A stretch of 64,000 nt of DNA from Saprospiraceae bacterium (GCA_029262995.1 JAJCYH010000022.1:1-64000), one strand, 5' to 3'. Numbered from the stretch's first letter, positions 27,318 through 37,646 are shown. Notes: generated from the sequence alone by a model not told the origin. Made by a program: numbers and translations.

Positions 27318-28577
27318 TTATAAATCAAAACCGATATCTTTTCTATAATACATTTTTTCAAACCTTATGGAATCTATATTTTCTAAGGACTGATTTACTG
27401 CTGTCAAATGATTATTGCCAAATGAACTTACAGCTAGTACACGACCTCCGTTGGTAAGTAGTTTGTCATTTTCCATCTTCGTGCCTGCATGAAAAACAAT
27501 AGAATTTTGAATCTCCTTTTCAAAGTAAATTTCTTTCGATTTTTCATACTTTTCAGGATAACCTCCTGAAACAAGCATAACGGTGGCCATTGTTTTATCT
27601 TCAATTTCCAAGGTATGATTTTCCAAATTTCCGCCAAATACAGATTCAACCAAAGATACAAGGTCGGTTTTTATCCTTGGAATTACTACTTCGGTTTCAG
27701 GATCACCCAACCTACAATTATATTCAATAACAAAAGGCTCATCGCCAACTTTTATAAGACCTAGAAAGATAAATCCTTTATAATCAAACCCTCTTTTTTG
27801 AATGCCCAACATCGTAGGCTTAACTATTTGTTCTTCAAGCTTTTGCATCATTAAGCTATCTACAAAAGGAACTGGAGAAACAGCTCCCATGCCGCCTGTA
27901 TTCAAACCGGTATTTCCCTCGCCAATTCTCTTGTAATCTTTGGCAACGGGTAAGATTTTGTATTGCTTTCCGTCTGTTAATACAAATACCGAAAACTCAA
28001 TTCCATCAAGGAATTCTTCAATTACTACTGTTTGGCTGGCTTGTCCAAATTTACCATCAAGCATTTTTCCTAATTCGATGATTGCTGTTTCCTTATCGTC
28101 TAGTATCAATACCCCTTTTCCAGCTGCTAAACCATCAGCTTTTAAGACAATTTTAGACGCTTGTTTGGCAATAAATTTTTTGCCTTCTTCAATAGTATCT
28201 TTGGTTACAGTTAAATATCCAGCAGTAGGGATGTTAAACTCATCCATAAAGATATTAGCGAAAGCCTTAGAGCCTTCAAGTTGAGAAGCTTCTTTTGAAG
28301 GCCCTAAAACTTTAACGTTTTTATCTGAGAAGTAATCATAAACCCCCTCAACTAATGGTTCTTCTGGTCCAACAATGATATAATCGATTTGCTTTTTATT
28401 TACAACAGCATTAATTGCATCAAAATCTAATATATCAATTTGAATGTTTGTTGCACATGATAAGGTCCCTGCGTTTCCAGGGGCGACATATAAGGCACTG
28501 CACAATTTGCTTTTACTAATTTTCCAAGCTATACAATGTTCTCTTCCTCCTGCTCCAAGTATTAATATATTGTACAT
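27318..28577 (-). CDS. purD: Phosphoribosylamine-glycine ligase PurD
   Basis: GARS catalyses the second step of purine synthesis, joining glycine to 5-phosphoribosylamine with ATP. The protein is about 419 residues from the ATG at 28577 (MYNILILGAGGREHCIAWK). Upstream TTG codons in frame would add only two residues. ATP-grasp landmarks are present: KADGLAAGKGV, GMGAVSPVP and YNCRLGDPETEVV. It precedes the murF-alr gene by six bases, an operon of purine and cell-wall genes. Confidence 0.95.
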   Translation of the reverse strand: MYNILILGAGGREHCIAWKISKSKLCSALYVAPGNAGTLSCATNIQIDILDFDAINAVVNKKQIDYIIVGPEEPLVEGVYDYFSDKNVKVLGPSKEASQLEGSKAFANIFMDEFNIPTAGYLTVTKDTIEEGKKFIAKQASKIVLKADGLAAGKGVLILDDKETAIIELGKMLDGKFGQASQTVVIEEFLDGIEFSVFVLTDGKQYKILPVAKDYKRIGEGNTGLNTGGMGAVSPVPFVDSLMMQKLEEQIVKPTMLGIQKRGFDYKGFIFLGLIKVGDEPFVIEYNCRLGDPETEVVIPRIKTDLVSLVESVFGGNLENHTLEIEDKTMATVMLVSGGYPEKYEKSKEIYFEKEIQNSIVFHAGTKMENDKLLTNGGRVLAVSSFGNNHLTAVNQSLENIDSIRFEKMYYRKDIGFDL

Positions 28578-28596
28578 CAACAAAGTTTTGTAAGCA

Positions 28597-28604
28597 CAAA
28601 AATA
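28597..28604 (-). promoter_or_regulatory. Candidate -7 box (TATTTTTG, minus strand) for purD-murF-alr
   Basis: Minus-strand TATTTTTG, a TAnnTTTG match, lies 19 bases upstream of the purD ATG, a plausible leader length. A -33 TTG is not seen at the expected spacing. Confidence 0.38.
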
Positions 28605-28906
28605 GAATTAATGGCATTACCCCTGATTGTAGCAGTATTTTTTATTCTGAAGAATAAAAATGTAGTTTTTGAATGCTCGATTTTGGAATAGAAAAGATGA
28701 AATTAATTGATGATTTATTAATATTATTATATTGATGGAAATGAGCCGAATACATATTATAATAAAATCATATATCAATATATATTTTATTCCTATCTTC
28801 ACAGCCGATTTTCTATCAAGATTCTTTGATTTCAAGGCAATAATCGAAGGAAAATCGTTGTTTAATCATCTTTTACAGTAGTACTAAGGAATCAAAAGGA
28901 AAAACA
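28605..28906. other. AT-rich divergent intergenic region between purD and ruvA
   Basis: About 300 bases separating the purD and ruvA starts. The sequence is very AT-rich, with no supported gene and no strong hairpin. The one minus-strand open frame in it has no family or composition support. It presumably holds the ruvA-sprA promoter, but I could not find a clear TAnnTTTG box close to ruvA. Confidence 0.5.
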
Positions 28907-29506
28907 GTGATAGCTTACGTTGAAGGTAAACTTAAATTCAAGTCACCAACTCATGTTCATATCGACATAGGTGGTTTGGCATATGAAGTCCAAATCAGCC
29001 TAAACAGTTATTCTCTGTTGGAATCCTTGGAAGAGGCAAAGTTATTCACTCAACTTATAGTCAGAGATGATGCTCACACTCTTTTTGGTTTTATGTATGA
29101 AGAGGAAAAAGAGTTATTTAATTATTTGATTTCCGTTTCTGGAGTTGGTCCTAATACTGCCAGGGTAATATTATCATACATGACTGCGCAAGAAACTGCG
29201 CAAGCCATTATTATCGATGATGTTGCTGCTTTTAAAAAAGTGAAAGGTGTGGGACCTAAAACTGCCCAAAGAATAATTCTAGACTTAAAGGACAAGTTGT
29301 TAAAACTAGGACTAGAGGTGCTTAGAACCGGAGAATCGAGGATGGATTTAAAGCCATCTATAAAGGAAGAGGCGATCAGTGCGCTAGTAGCATTAGGCTT
29401 TCAGAAATCGACAATTGTTAAACAGGTAGATAAAGTTATGAGTAGTGATAATGAAATTGAGGGTGTAGAGTCTTTAATTAAATCGGTTTTAAGACAATTG
29501 TCTTAA
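28907..29506 (+). CDS. ruvA: Holliday junction branch migration protein RuvA
   Basis: RuvA binds Holliday junctions and loads the RuvB helicase. The 199-residue length is typical. The N-terminal OB-fold begins with IAYVEGKL, two helix-hairpin-helix motifs appear as SGVGPNTARVIL and KGVGPKTAQRIILDLKDKL, and the C-terminal RuvB-binding domain has EAISALVALGF. Translation starts with GTG at 28907, giving the canonical family N-terminus. It is 81 bases upstream of sprA, a gene order seen in other Bacteroidota. No ruvB or ruvC is in the window. Confidence 0.95.
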   Translation: MIAYVEGKLKFKSPTHVHIDIGGLAYEVQISLNSYSLLESLEEAKLFTQLIVRDDAHTLFGFMYEEEKELFNYLISVSGVGPNTARVILSYMTAQETAQAIIIDDVAAFKKVKGVGPKTAQRIILDLKDKLLKLGLEVLRTGESRMDLKPSIKEEAISALVALGFQKSTIVKQVDKVMSSDNEIEGVESLIKSVLRQLS

Positions 29507-29587
29507 CATAAATTCATTTTTTTTACGTTAAAAGACAGTAATATCAAAAAAGCAGGGCAAACTTTTGAATGTTTTATTGATAATGCA

Positions 29588-32500
29588 ATGACTATAAACA
29601 GCACGGTGACTAGAGGTTTAATTGTATTGGTGGGATTGTTGTTGAACATTTCTGATACTTACGCAAGTGGAGTAATTGTTCCAGAACCCTTTGCTTTCAA
29701 GGAAGCAGTTAAGGATACCTTCCCCTTAAGGGACAGGTATGGTGATTTTATTACGGATTACCAGTACAACCCATTTGACATTTATCCAGATAATGTAAAG
29801 CAGACCGTTGAATATGATCCTGAAACCAATAGTTACATCGTTTACGAGAGAATTGGAGATGAGTATTTTAGGATGCCAGTTTCTATGACCTTCGATGAAT
29901 ATCTTAAATGGAAAGGGGATAGACAGCAGCGGGACTATTTTGACAAGTTAGCAGGATTTAAGGATGAATACAATAAAAATGGGTCTGCCTTTATAGATCC
30001 TTTATCCAAGATTAATATAGAACGTAACCTTGCAGATCGATTGTTTGGAGGAAATGAAATTACCATTGAACCACAGGGTAATATTGACATGACTTTTGGA
30101 TTTGATTATCGTGAAGATCAGAATCCGAATATAGATTTGAACAGACAAAAGCAGGGACCATTCCTTGATTTCGACATGGATATTCAAATGAATGTTGAAG
30201 GAAAGATTGGTGATAAAATGAATCTTGGGTTTAATTATGATACCCAAGCTAGTTTTGATTTTGATAGAAAAATCAAATTAGCATATGATTCTGAACAGTT
30301 TTCAGAAGATGATATCATAAAAACAATAGAAGCTGGAAATGTTAGTTTGCCCTTAAGATCCAACTTGATCAAGGGAAATCAAAGTTTGTTTGGATTGAAA
30401 ACCGAATTACAGTTTGGAAATCTTAGGCTAACCGCCATTGCCTCTCAGCAAAGATCTCAGCAAGAAACTCAGACTATACAGAATGGGGCAACCTTGCAGG
30501 AATTTGAATTGAGACCAGATGATTACGATGAAAACAGGCACTTTTTTATCTCGCATTACCACCGGAATATTTTTGAAAATGCTCTTTCCAATCTTCCATA
30601 TATCAACAACAACTTAAGGGTTACAAATATCGAGGTATGGATTTCTGATGATAGACAAGATTATCAGCAAAACCAAACCATGATTTGCGCCATTGCGGAT
30701 TTAGCAGAACCAGATCAAAACCTGTTTTCCAACCCGGATGCAGACTATGGCATTGATCCCGCATTATTGCCATCAATTTACAAGGACAAAGACGGAAACT
30801 TACTTCCTGATAATAATACCAATGAATTGTTTGAACAATTGATTGAAGATGATGAAACAAAGAGGGTAGAAAGGACCAATACAAGACTAGAACAATTATA
30901 TGATTTAAAACAGCCTAGGGACTTTAATATATTTCAAGGTAGAAAACTGAATGCTTCAGAATTTACTTTTAATGAACAGTTAGGGTTTATTTCACTTAAT
31001 ATTCGATTGAGACCAAATCAGGTTTTGGCTATTTCATATGAATATTTTTATACCCTTGCCTGTGACGATGTTTATAAAGTTGGTACGATCTCAGATGAGG
31101 GCAGTGTTCCTAACACCAATCGTCAAGGTGAGATTGAATCTCAAGGCGTAATTTATACTAAACTTTTGAAGAGTTTGGATCAAAGAGTTAATCATCCTAC
31201 TTGGGATTTGATGATGAAAAACGTCTATCCTTTAAGGAGTAATAATCTTAGTCAAACAGACTTGCAGTTTGATATTTTCTATGAAGATGATTCTGATGGT
31301 ACATTGAAAAAGTTTCTTCCTGAAGATGGATTTCGTACAATTCCATTGTTAAATGTATTTGGATTGGATCAATTGAACTCTAGAAATGACCCTCAGCCAG
31401 ATGGTGTTTTTGATTTTGTGCCTGGCGTTACAGTTGTTCCTCAGTCAAGCAGTATTGTCTTTCCTGTCTTGGAACCATTTGGAGAATCTTTGGAAAAATT
31501 GTTAGGAGATCCTGTAGTAGCTGCAAAATATAGCTTCCCTGAACTTTATGACACGACAGTTACAGGAGCAAGAGAAATTCTAGTAAAGAATAAATTTGTA
31601 ATGGCTGGTAGATTTAAATCAGATATTTCATCGGAATATTCATTGGGTTCTTGGAACATACCTCAGGGATCCGTTAGAGTTACGGCAGGAAGTCAAACTT
31701 TAATTGAAGGACAGGATTATGAGGTGGATTACGCAATTGGTCGAGTAAGAATAATCAACGAATCTTATCTTCAGCAGGGAACACCTATTAACATATCATA
31801 CGAGGATAATTCTGTTTTTAGCTTGCAGCAAAAAACAATGCTAGGATTAAGAGCCGAATATGAAATCAATGATAATTTTTATATAGGAGGTACTTACATG
31901 CGTTTGTTTGAAAGACCCTTTACCGAAAAAGTAAATTTGGGCGATGACCCAATAAATAACAGAGTTTATGGTTTGGATATGGACTTCAGTTCTGAAGTAC
32001 CATTTTTAACCAGACTTGTAGATAAGCTTCCTTTTTATTCAACCAACGCACCTTCAAATATCAATTTTACCGCTGAGGTAGCTGCCTTGTCACCAGGACA
32101 CTCTAAAGCGATTAACCTTAACAATGAAAATTCAGGTGTCGTAAGCATAGATGACTTTGAAGGAGCAGTAAGTGGATTACCTCTAAGCAGTCAAGCTGCA
32201 AATTTATGGATATTGGCTAGTATTCCTGAAACTGAAGAATACCCAGAGGCTTTTCTCTCAAATGACTTAAGAATTGGAGCAAACAGAGCGCGATTGAGTT
32301 GGTATGTATTTGATCAGACGCTTTTGTTTGGTAATAATAGAAATCAGGCAAATCCAGGAAACTCATATACAAGAAATATAAACCAGCAAGAGCTGTTCAC
32401 CAGAGACATTCCTAGAGGAACATTAGGTAATTTATTGACATTTGATCTTACATATGATCCAACGGCAAGAGGGCCTTATAACTTTGACAGACCTAACGGT

Positions 32501-35500
32501 GGATACCCGGGATTTTCTTTTGGGGTAAGTGTAGATGATATTACGGGAGAGGTAATCTTGGACAATCCTGAGTCAAGATGGGGAGGTATCATGCGGTATA
32601 TGCCTAATAGTGATTTTGAAGCAAACAACTATGAGTTTATTGAATTTTGGCTGTTAAATCCTTTCTTGGAAAAACCAGATAGTACTGGTCACCTTCCTAA
32701 CGAAACTGGTTTTTTAACTTTTCACCTCGGCAATGTATCGGAAGATATTATGAAGGATAACCTTCAGTTTTTTGAGAATACTATTCCTACAGATGATATC
32801 AATATTCCAACTAGAGATACAGAATGGGGAAGGGTGTCATTGGGCATCCCTAAGAATGATGGTTTTGACACGGAAGGACAGGCACTTCAGGATTTAGGAT
32901 TTGATGGACTGGATAACGACAACGAGAGAATAAGATTCCAAGATTATCTTAATGAGTTTAATACACAGCCGGTAGCATTATTTGAAGACCCAAGTGGTGA
33001 TGATTATGCTTACTTCAACGACTTTAGTAAGTTTGAAGAGTCAGATAATATTTTAAAGCGGTATTCTAAGTTTAATAATCCTCAGGGCAATTCTCCCGAC
33101 ATTAGTGGTTCTCAGCGATTTGTCCGAGGTAATCCGAAACCGGACAAGGAAGATTTGAACAATAACAGGTCACTGGATCAAGGCGAAAGTTTTTATGAGT
33201 ATAAGATAGAGATAAGAAACAACAATGGTGAGATCAGTACTGCCAATAATCCGTTTATCAGAGATATAAGGGAAATTGAAAACCCAAGCAATAACGTTAT
33301 TGAAAAATGGTATAGATTCAGAATTCCAATTCGATCAGGTGGTCGTGCAGTAAATGGCATTGAAGGTTTTCGATCCATACAGTTTATGCGTATGATCATT
33401 GATGGGTTCAGCACTCAAAAGACATTCCGTTTGGCTGAGTTTGAATTAGTAAGAAATCAGTGGAGAAAGCTTCCTTCTAAATGTTTAACACCTGACGGTA
33501 CATTCACAGGTAGTTTTAATGTAGATGCAGTTGGTATAGAAGAGAACGATAAAAAGGAACCATACAACTATGTATTGCCAAGGGGAATCAAGCAGGAGAG
33601 AATATTTAACACATTTTCTAACGTACTGCAAGATGAAAAATCATTGTCGATTTTATATGAAGACTTGCAAAAGGATTGCGAACTATCAATCTATAGGCTC
33701 AACGAATTGGATTTACGATTGTATGATAAAATGCAAATGTTTGTTCATGCAGAAGAAAAAGATGGTATTCAGGAATCTGGTGATGTAGGCGTTTTCTTAA
33801 GGATTGGAAAAGATTTCGATCTTCATTATTATGAATATATGATTCCTTTGACTTTATCATCCGACAGTACCCTCTCAGGAAACGCTGGTGATAGTGAAAC
33901 AGTTTGGCCCGAAGCTAATATGTTTGACTTTAAATTAGACTGGCTGGTGCAAGCTAAAAAGCTAAGAAATGTATTGGATCAGAATTTTGGAGAAGTATTT
34001 ACAATTGACCAGGATACATTAAATGCACTTTTTGCAAGTGGTAATTTAGGTCAGTATAAAAGTATTGGATTTGAAGGTATCGTAGATACTATGACAAATG
34101 ATACTCTATTTCTTCCAAGGGGGCATAAGGTATCTGTTATTGGAAACCCTAGTATAGGGAAAATTAAGGGTGTGCAGATAGGGATAAGGAATATTAAAGA
34201 AGATGGTGGTCCTCCTAGTGGATATGCTGGAGAGGTGTGGGTGAATGAGTTAAGAATGACTGGCTTAGAGGAAAGAGGAGGTGTTGCAGGTCAGGCCAGA
34301 TTGGACGTTCAAATTGCAGACTTGGGTAACTTCACTGCTGCTGCGAATTATTCAAGTATAGGCTGGGGGGCTTTGGACGAAAGGGTCATGGAAAGAGCCA
34401 TGGAGTCCGTAACTGAATATGATGTTTCTACCAACCTTCAGTTGGGTCAGCTATTGCCTTCAGGGTGGAATTTGAGTATTCCTTTTTATGCGCAATATGC
34501 AAAATCCGTTACCTCACCAGAATTCGATGCTTACGATACAGATATTACTGTAGTGGATGAATTCGATTTGGTGCAAAACAGATCTGAAGAAATCAAACAA
34601 GATATTAGTGATCGAAACCAAATTGTCAACACCATTAAGACATTTAATTTTACAAATGTAAAGAAGAAGAGAGGAGGAAATAGCAACAGTAACAATAGAA
34701 ATCAAAGCAATGCTAATTCTAACTCAAAGTCTAGGGATGACAATAATGCCAAAGACCAAAACACAGAACAAGATAATAAACCTAAAAAGCCAAAGAAGCC
34801 AATGCCTTGGGATATCGAAAACCTAAGTGCAAGTTATGCTTATACGGAAATGATTTACAAGGACCCAATTATTTCTTCGGAAGTTTCTAAAGATTATAGA
34901 CTTGGTATTGATTATACCTATACAAGAAGGGGAGGTTATATTGAACCATTCAAAAGTATTAAAAGCAATAGTCTGGCTTTGATAAAAGAAATTAATATAA
35001 ATCCTCTTCCCAACTCATTTAGCTTTAGTTCAAATATAAACCGTTTTGTATCCGTTAGGCGATTTAGAATACCTGTAACACCTGTCTTTGAATTTGATGA
35101 TCGAAAGTTTGAGTGGGAGAGACGTTATGACATGAACTGGAATCTTACCAAATCTATAAAGATTACATTTTCTGCTTTGAATGAATCATATATTGATGAA
35201 TTAAGGCAGCGTGGAATTGCGGAAGTACCAGAAAACAGACCTTTTTATAATGAAAGAGGTGATTCGATTGGTTTGCGTTCATCCCAAGAAGTAAAAGATT
35301 ACTGGCAGGATAATTTGCGTTCTGGAGGGCGAAATACCAACTATAATCATCAGGCATCGGTAAACTATACATTGCCATTTAAATATATTCCTTATATGGA
35401 CTGGATGGATGTTAAAGCATCCTACAGAACCAATTACAGTTGGGCTGCTGGTCCTCTGATTGATATTCAAGATGGTCAGAACATAGGAAATATCATTCAA

Positions 35501-37207
35501 AATTCCCAAAACAGAAGTGTAACCGCAAACTTAAATTTTGACAAGCTATATGATAAATCAAAATATTTAAAAAAGCTTGACAGAATAGGTAAAATCCCTT
35601 CAAGGTCGAGACAGAGTTCCAGGACTACACAAAGTGGCAAAGACAAAGAAGATGCCAAGGAAAGTAAAGACAGAAAGAGTAGGAAGGATAAAGAAAGAGA
35701 TCCAGGTGCTATGGAAAAGTTATTGCTTAGACCTTTGTTTATGTTAAGGTCAGTTCAGTTGAATTATAAAGAAGATTTCACAACGGTTGTACCAGGCTTT
35801 CTTCCTAATCCTAAATTTATTGGATTGTCTGATGGATTTGAAGCTCCTGGCTATGGGTTTATTTTTGGCGCACAGCCAAATGTAGATTTTGGTGATCAAA
35901 ACAACTGGTTGTATACAGCTGCGGACAAGGGATGGATAACCAATAGTACAGCATTGAATCAGGAAGTTGTACAGACAGAAGCACAAAACCTAGAAGCGAA
36001 AATAAGAATTGAGCCTTGGAAGGACTTCAGAATAAATCTGGACTTTAAGAAGAGTTATAGATCTACACAGCAACAAGATTTTAAATTTATTGATAAAGAT
36101 GGCTTTCAGGATTTCACACAATTGGCCTTTAGAAATGTAGGATCTTTTGAGATGACTTATCTGGCGATGAATACTTTGTTGGGGGGAGATGTGGATGCAC
36201 TATTTAATAGGTTTGAGACTAATCGGTCTGTGGTTTCATTCAGGTTAGACAATTTAGAAGGTAATGGTTCACATGAAGTTGACGGCCGTGCGTATGCAGC
36301 AGGGTTTGGTAAGACCAATTCCACAGTATTGGTGCCAGCCTTTTTAGCAGCCTATACGGACCAAGATCCTAACAAAGTCGATCTTGATTTGGAATCAGAG
36401 GTTAGGTCACTTGGGTTTATTCCTCGACCAAACTGGAATTTCAGGTATGATGGATTGAATAAGTTACCATGGTTTAAAGATAAATTTTCAAGTTTTACAC
36501 TTGAACATGGCTATTCATCTATGTTAAGAGTTAATAACTTTTATAGTGACGTTGAATATGATCCAATTAATCCTTATGAAGATATTAAGCCTAATGGAAA
36601 TTACTACTCTAGAATAGAAATTCCATTTATTCAAATTACTGAACAATTTAGTCCACTAATTGGTGTGAAATTGAAGACAAAAAATGATTTGAATATTGAT
36701 TTTGAATATAAGAAATCAAGAAACCTTGATCTATCTGTTAATGTATCTACGGAGTTGCTTGAAAATAAAAAATCTGAATATGTATTTGGTTTTGGATACA
36801 CAATAAAAGACTCCAACTTCTTAAAGAAGAAAAACAAAAGCAGAGGAAACAGATCATCGCGAAATGCGGATGAAGAAGATAAAGATAATACAAATACCAA
36901 TACACGTTCTCGAGGACGAAGGTCATCAAATGTCAATTCTTCGAGAGGATCTGATATGACGATAATGTTTTCATTTTCATTAATAGATGATGTGTCTCTA
37001 GTTCACGAATTAGATTTTGGTGAAACAAGTGAAAGAACAAGAGGAGCCAAGACAATTTCATTTAGTCCGTCTGTTGATTACATATTAAACGAGAATTTAA
37101 CGCTAAGAGCATTCTTTGAATATACAGGAACAAGACCATATGTTTCTAATAATTTCCCTTCTACAGTAATGAATGGAGGAATTATGATGAGGATGACACT
37201 AAATTAA
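29588..37207 (+). CDS. sprA: T9SS outer-membrane translocon SprA (Sov)
   Basis: A 2539-residue protein, the giant beta-barrel conduit through which T9SS cargo crosses the outer membrane. A signal peptide covers about residues 1-26. SprA family features include the N-terminal region (TVEYDPETNSYIVYERIG), repeated tyrosine/glycine-rich beta segments, GAREILVKNKFVMAGRF, FTAEVAALSPGHSKAIN and the family C-terminus. Three low-complexity hydrophilic inserts are visible, at about residues 1694-1739 (Asn/Ser/Lys-Pro), 2003-2041 (Lys/Arg/Asp/Ser) and 2413-2456 (Arg/Ser/Asn). These probably form loops on the surface or in the periplasm. It follows ruvA, and a strong bidirectional hairpin lies just after the stop. 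Confidence 0.96.
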   Translation: MTINSTVTRGLIVLVGLLLNISDTYASGVIVPEPFAFKEAVKDTFPLRDRYGDFITDYQYNPFDIYPDNVKQTVEYDPETNSYIVYERIGDEYFRMPVSMTFDEYLKWKGDRQQRDYFDKLAGFKDEYNKNGSAFIDPLSKINIERNLADRLFGGNEITIEPQGNIDMTFGFDYREDQNPNIDLNRQKQGPFLDFDMDIQMNVEGKIGDKMNLGFNYDTQASFDFDRKIKLAYDSEQFSEDDIIKTIEAGNVSLPLRSNLIKGNQSLFGLKTELQFGNLRLTAIASQQRSQQETQTIQNGATLQEFELRPDDYDENRHFFISHYHRNIFENALSNLPYINNNLRVTNIEVWISDDRQDYQQNQTMICAIADLAEPDQNLFSNPDADYGIDPALLPSIYKDKDGNLLPDNNTNELFEQLIEDDETKRVERTNTRLEQLYDLKQPRDFNIFQGRKLNASEFTFNEQLGFISLNIRLRPNQVLAISYEYFYTLACDDVYKVGTISDEGSVPNTNRQGEIESQGVIYTKLLKSLDQRVNHPTWDLMMKNVYPLRSNNLSQTDLQFDIFYEDDSDGTLKKFLPEDGFRTIPLLNVFGLDQLNSRNDPQPDGVFDFVPGVTVVPQSSSIVFPVLEPFGESLEKLLGDPVVAAKYSFPELYDTTVTGAREILVKNKFVMAGRFKSDISSEYSLGSWNIPQGSVRVTAGSQTLIEGQDYEVDYAIGRVRIINESYLQQGTPINISYEDNSVFSLQQKTMLGLRAEYEINDNFYIGGTYMRLFERPFTEKVNLGDDPINNRVYGLDMDFSSEVPFLTRLVDKLPFYSTNAPSNINFTAEVAALSPGHSKAINLNNENSGVVSIDDFEGAVSGLPLSSQAANLWILASIPETEEYPEAFLSNDLRIGANRARLSWYVFDQTLLFGNNRNQANPGNSYTRNINQQELFTRDIPRGTLGNLLTFDLTYDPTARGPYNFDRPNGGYPGFSFGVSVDDITGEVILDNPESRWGGIMRYMPNSDFEANNYEFIEFWLLNPFLEKPDSTGHLPNETGFLTFHLGNVSEDIMKDNLQFFENTIPTDDINIPTRDTEWGRVSLGIPKNDGFDTEGQALQDLGFDGLDNDNERIRFQDYLNEFNTQPVALFEDPSGDDYAYFNDFSKFEESDNILKRYSKFNNPQGNSPDISGSQRFVRGNPKPDKEDLNNNRSLDQGESFYEYKIEIRNNNGEISTANNPFIRDIREIENPSNNVIEKWYRFRIPIRSGGRAVNGIEGFRSIQFMRMIIDGFSTQKTFRLAEFELVRNQWRKLPSKCLTPDGTFTGSFNVDAVGIEENDKKEPYNYVLPRGIKQERIFNTFSNVLQDEKSLSILYEDLQKDCELSIYRLNELDLRLYDKMQMFVHAEEKDGIQESGDVGVFLRIGKDFDLHYYEYMIPLTLSSDSTLSGNAGDSETVWPEANMFDFKLDWLVQAKKLRNVLDQNFGEVFTIDQDTLNALFASGNLGQYKSIGFEGIVDTMTNDTLFLPRGHKVSVIGNPSIGKIKGVQIGIRNIKEDGGPPSGYAGEVWVNELRMTGLEERGGVAGQARLDVQIADLGNFTAAANYSSIGWGALDERVMERAMESVTEYDVSTNLQLGQLLPSGWNLSIPFYAQYAKSVTSPEFDAYDTDITVVDEFDLVQNRSEEIKQDISDRNQIVNTIKTFNFTNVKKKRGGNSNSNNRNQSNANSNSKSRDDNNAKDQNTEQDNKPKKPKKPMPWDIENLSASYAYTEMIYKDPIISSEVSKDYRLGIDYTYTRRGGYIEPFKSIKSNSLALIKEININPLPNSFSFSSNINRFVSVRRFRIPVTPVFEFDDRKFEWERRYDMNWNLTKSIKITFSALNESYIDELRQRGIAEVPENRPFYNERGDSIGLRSSQEVKDYWQDNLRSGGRNTNYNHQASVNYTLPFKYIPYMDWMDVKASYRTNYSWAAGPLIDIQDGQNIGNIIQNSQNRSVTANLNFDKLYDKSKYLKKLDRIGKIPSRSRQSSRTTQSGKDKEDAKESKDRKSRKDKERDPGAMEKLLLRPLFMLRSVQLNYKEDFTTVVPGFLPNPKFIGLSDGFEAPGYGFIFGAQPNVDFGDQNNWLYTAADKGWITNSTALNQEVVQTEAQNLEAKIRIEPWKDFRINLDFKKSYRSTQQQDFKFIDKDGFQDFTQLAFRNVGSFEMTYLAMNTLLGGDVDALFNRFETNRSVVSFRLDNLEGNGSHEVDGRAYAAGFGKTNSTVLVPAFLAAYTDQDPNKVDLDLESEVRSLGFIPRPNWNFRYDGLNKLPWFKDKFSSFTLEHGYSSMLRVNNFYSDVEYDPINPYEDIKPNGNYYSRIEIPFIQITEQFSPLIGVKLKTKNDLNIDFEYKKSRNLDLSVNVSTELLENKKSEYVFGFGYTIKDSNFLKKKNKSRGNRSSRNADEEDKDNTNTNTRSRGRRSSNVNSSRGSDMTIMFSFSLIDDVSLVHELDFGETSERTRGAKTISFSPSVDYILNENLTLRAFFEYTGTRPYVSNNFPSTVMNGGIMMRMTLN

Positions 37208-37208
37208 T

Positions 37209-37232
37209 AAAAGTCCCACAGTGGGACTTTAG
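37209..37232. terminator. Bidirectional hairpin terminator between sprA and mscL
   Basis: A perfect inverted repeat AAAGTCCCAC / GTGGGACTTT separated by one base, so a realistic hairpin of about 8 pairs and a small loop. It lies two bases after the sprA stop and before the convergent mscL stop. T-rich sequence follows on the plus strand, so it can serve both genes. Confidence 0.75.
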
Positions 37233-37235
37233 TAT

Positions 37236-37646
37236 TTATTTTTTCAGTGCATCTCTGATCTCAGTCAAAAGATCTATTTCTGAGGGTCCTGAAGGAGCAG
37301 CCGACGCATCTTCTTCTTTTTTACGTGATTTATTGTAGGCTTTAACAATTAAATAAAGCACGAATCCAACGATGATTAAGTTGATAATCGAATTAATCCA
37401 TTTTCCATATGCAATAACTGCTACACCTTTCCCAGCAGGAACAGCTAAAGTTTCATAATTGTTACCATCTAAAGCATAAAACAAGTTGTCGAAACTGACA
37501 CCCGAGGTAAAATGGCTAACTACAGGCATGATAATATCACTGACAAAGCTATTAACAACAGCACCTACCGCTCCTGCTAAAATAACCGCCACAGCAAAAT
37601 CAATCACATTGCCGGTCATAATAAAGTCTTTAAACTCTTTCCACAT
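37236..37646 (-). CDS. mscL: Large-conductance mechanosensitive channel MscL
   Basis: A 136-residue inner-membrane channel opened by membrane tension, acting as an emergency valve in hypo-osmotic shock. The start MWKEFKDFIMTGNVIDFAVAV and the first membrane helix with AVGAVVNSFV are typical of the family. A second helix (INLIIVGFVLYLIVKA) is followed by a charged C-terminal helix with EIDLLTEIRDALKK. It converges on sprA with a shared hairpin terminator. Confidence 0.95.
   Translation of the reverse strand: MWKEFKDFIMTGNVIDFAVAVILAGAVGAVVNSFVSDIIMPVVSHFTSGVSFDNLFYALDGNNYETLAVPAGKGVAVIAYGKWINSIINLIIVGFVLYLIVKAYNKSRKKEEDASAAPSGPSEIDLLTEIRDALKK

Noticed and set aside
27940-28284. Plus-strand 114-codon frame within purD
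   Set aside because: It lies opposite a well-supported PurD with conserved ATP-grasp motifs.
28617-28835. Minus-strand 72-codon frame between purD and ruvA
   Set aside because: The AT-rich, Ile/Lys/Tyr-rich composition is what random AT-rich sequence gives; no homology and it would overlap the likely promoter region.
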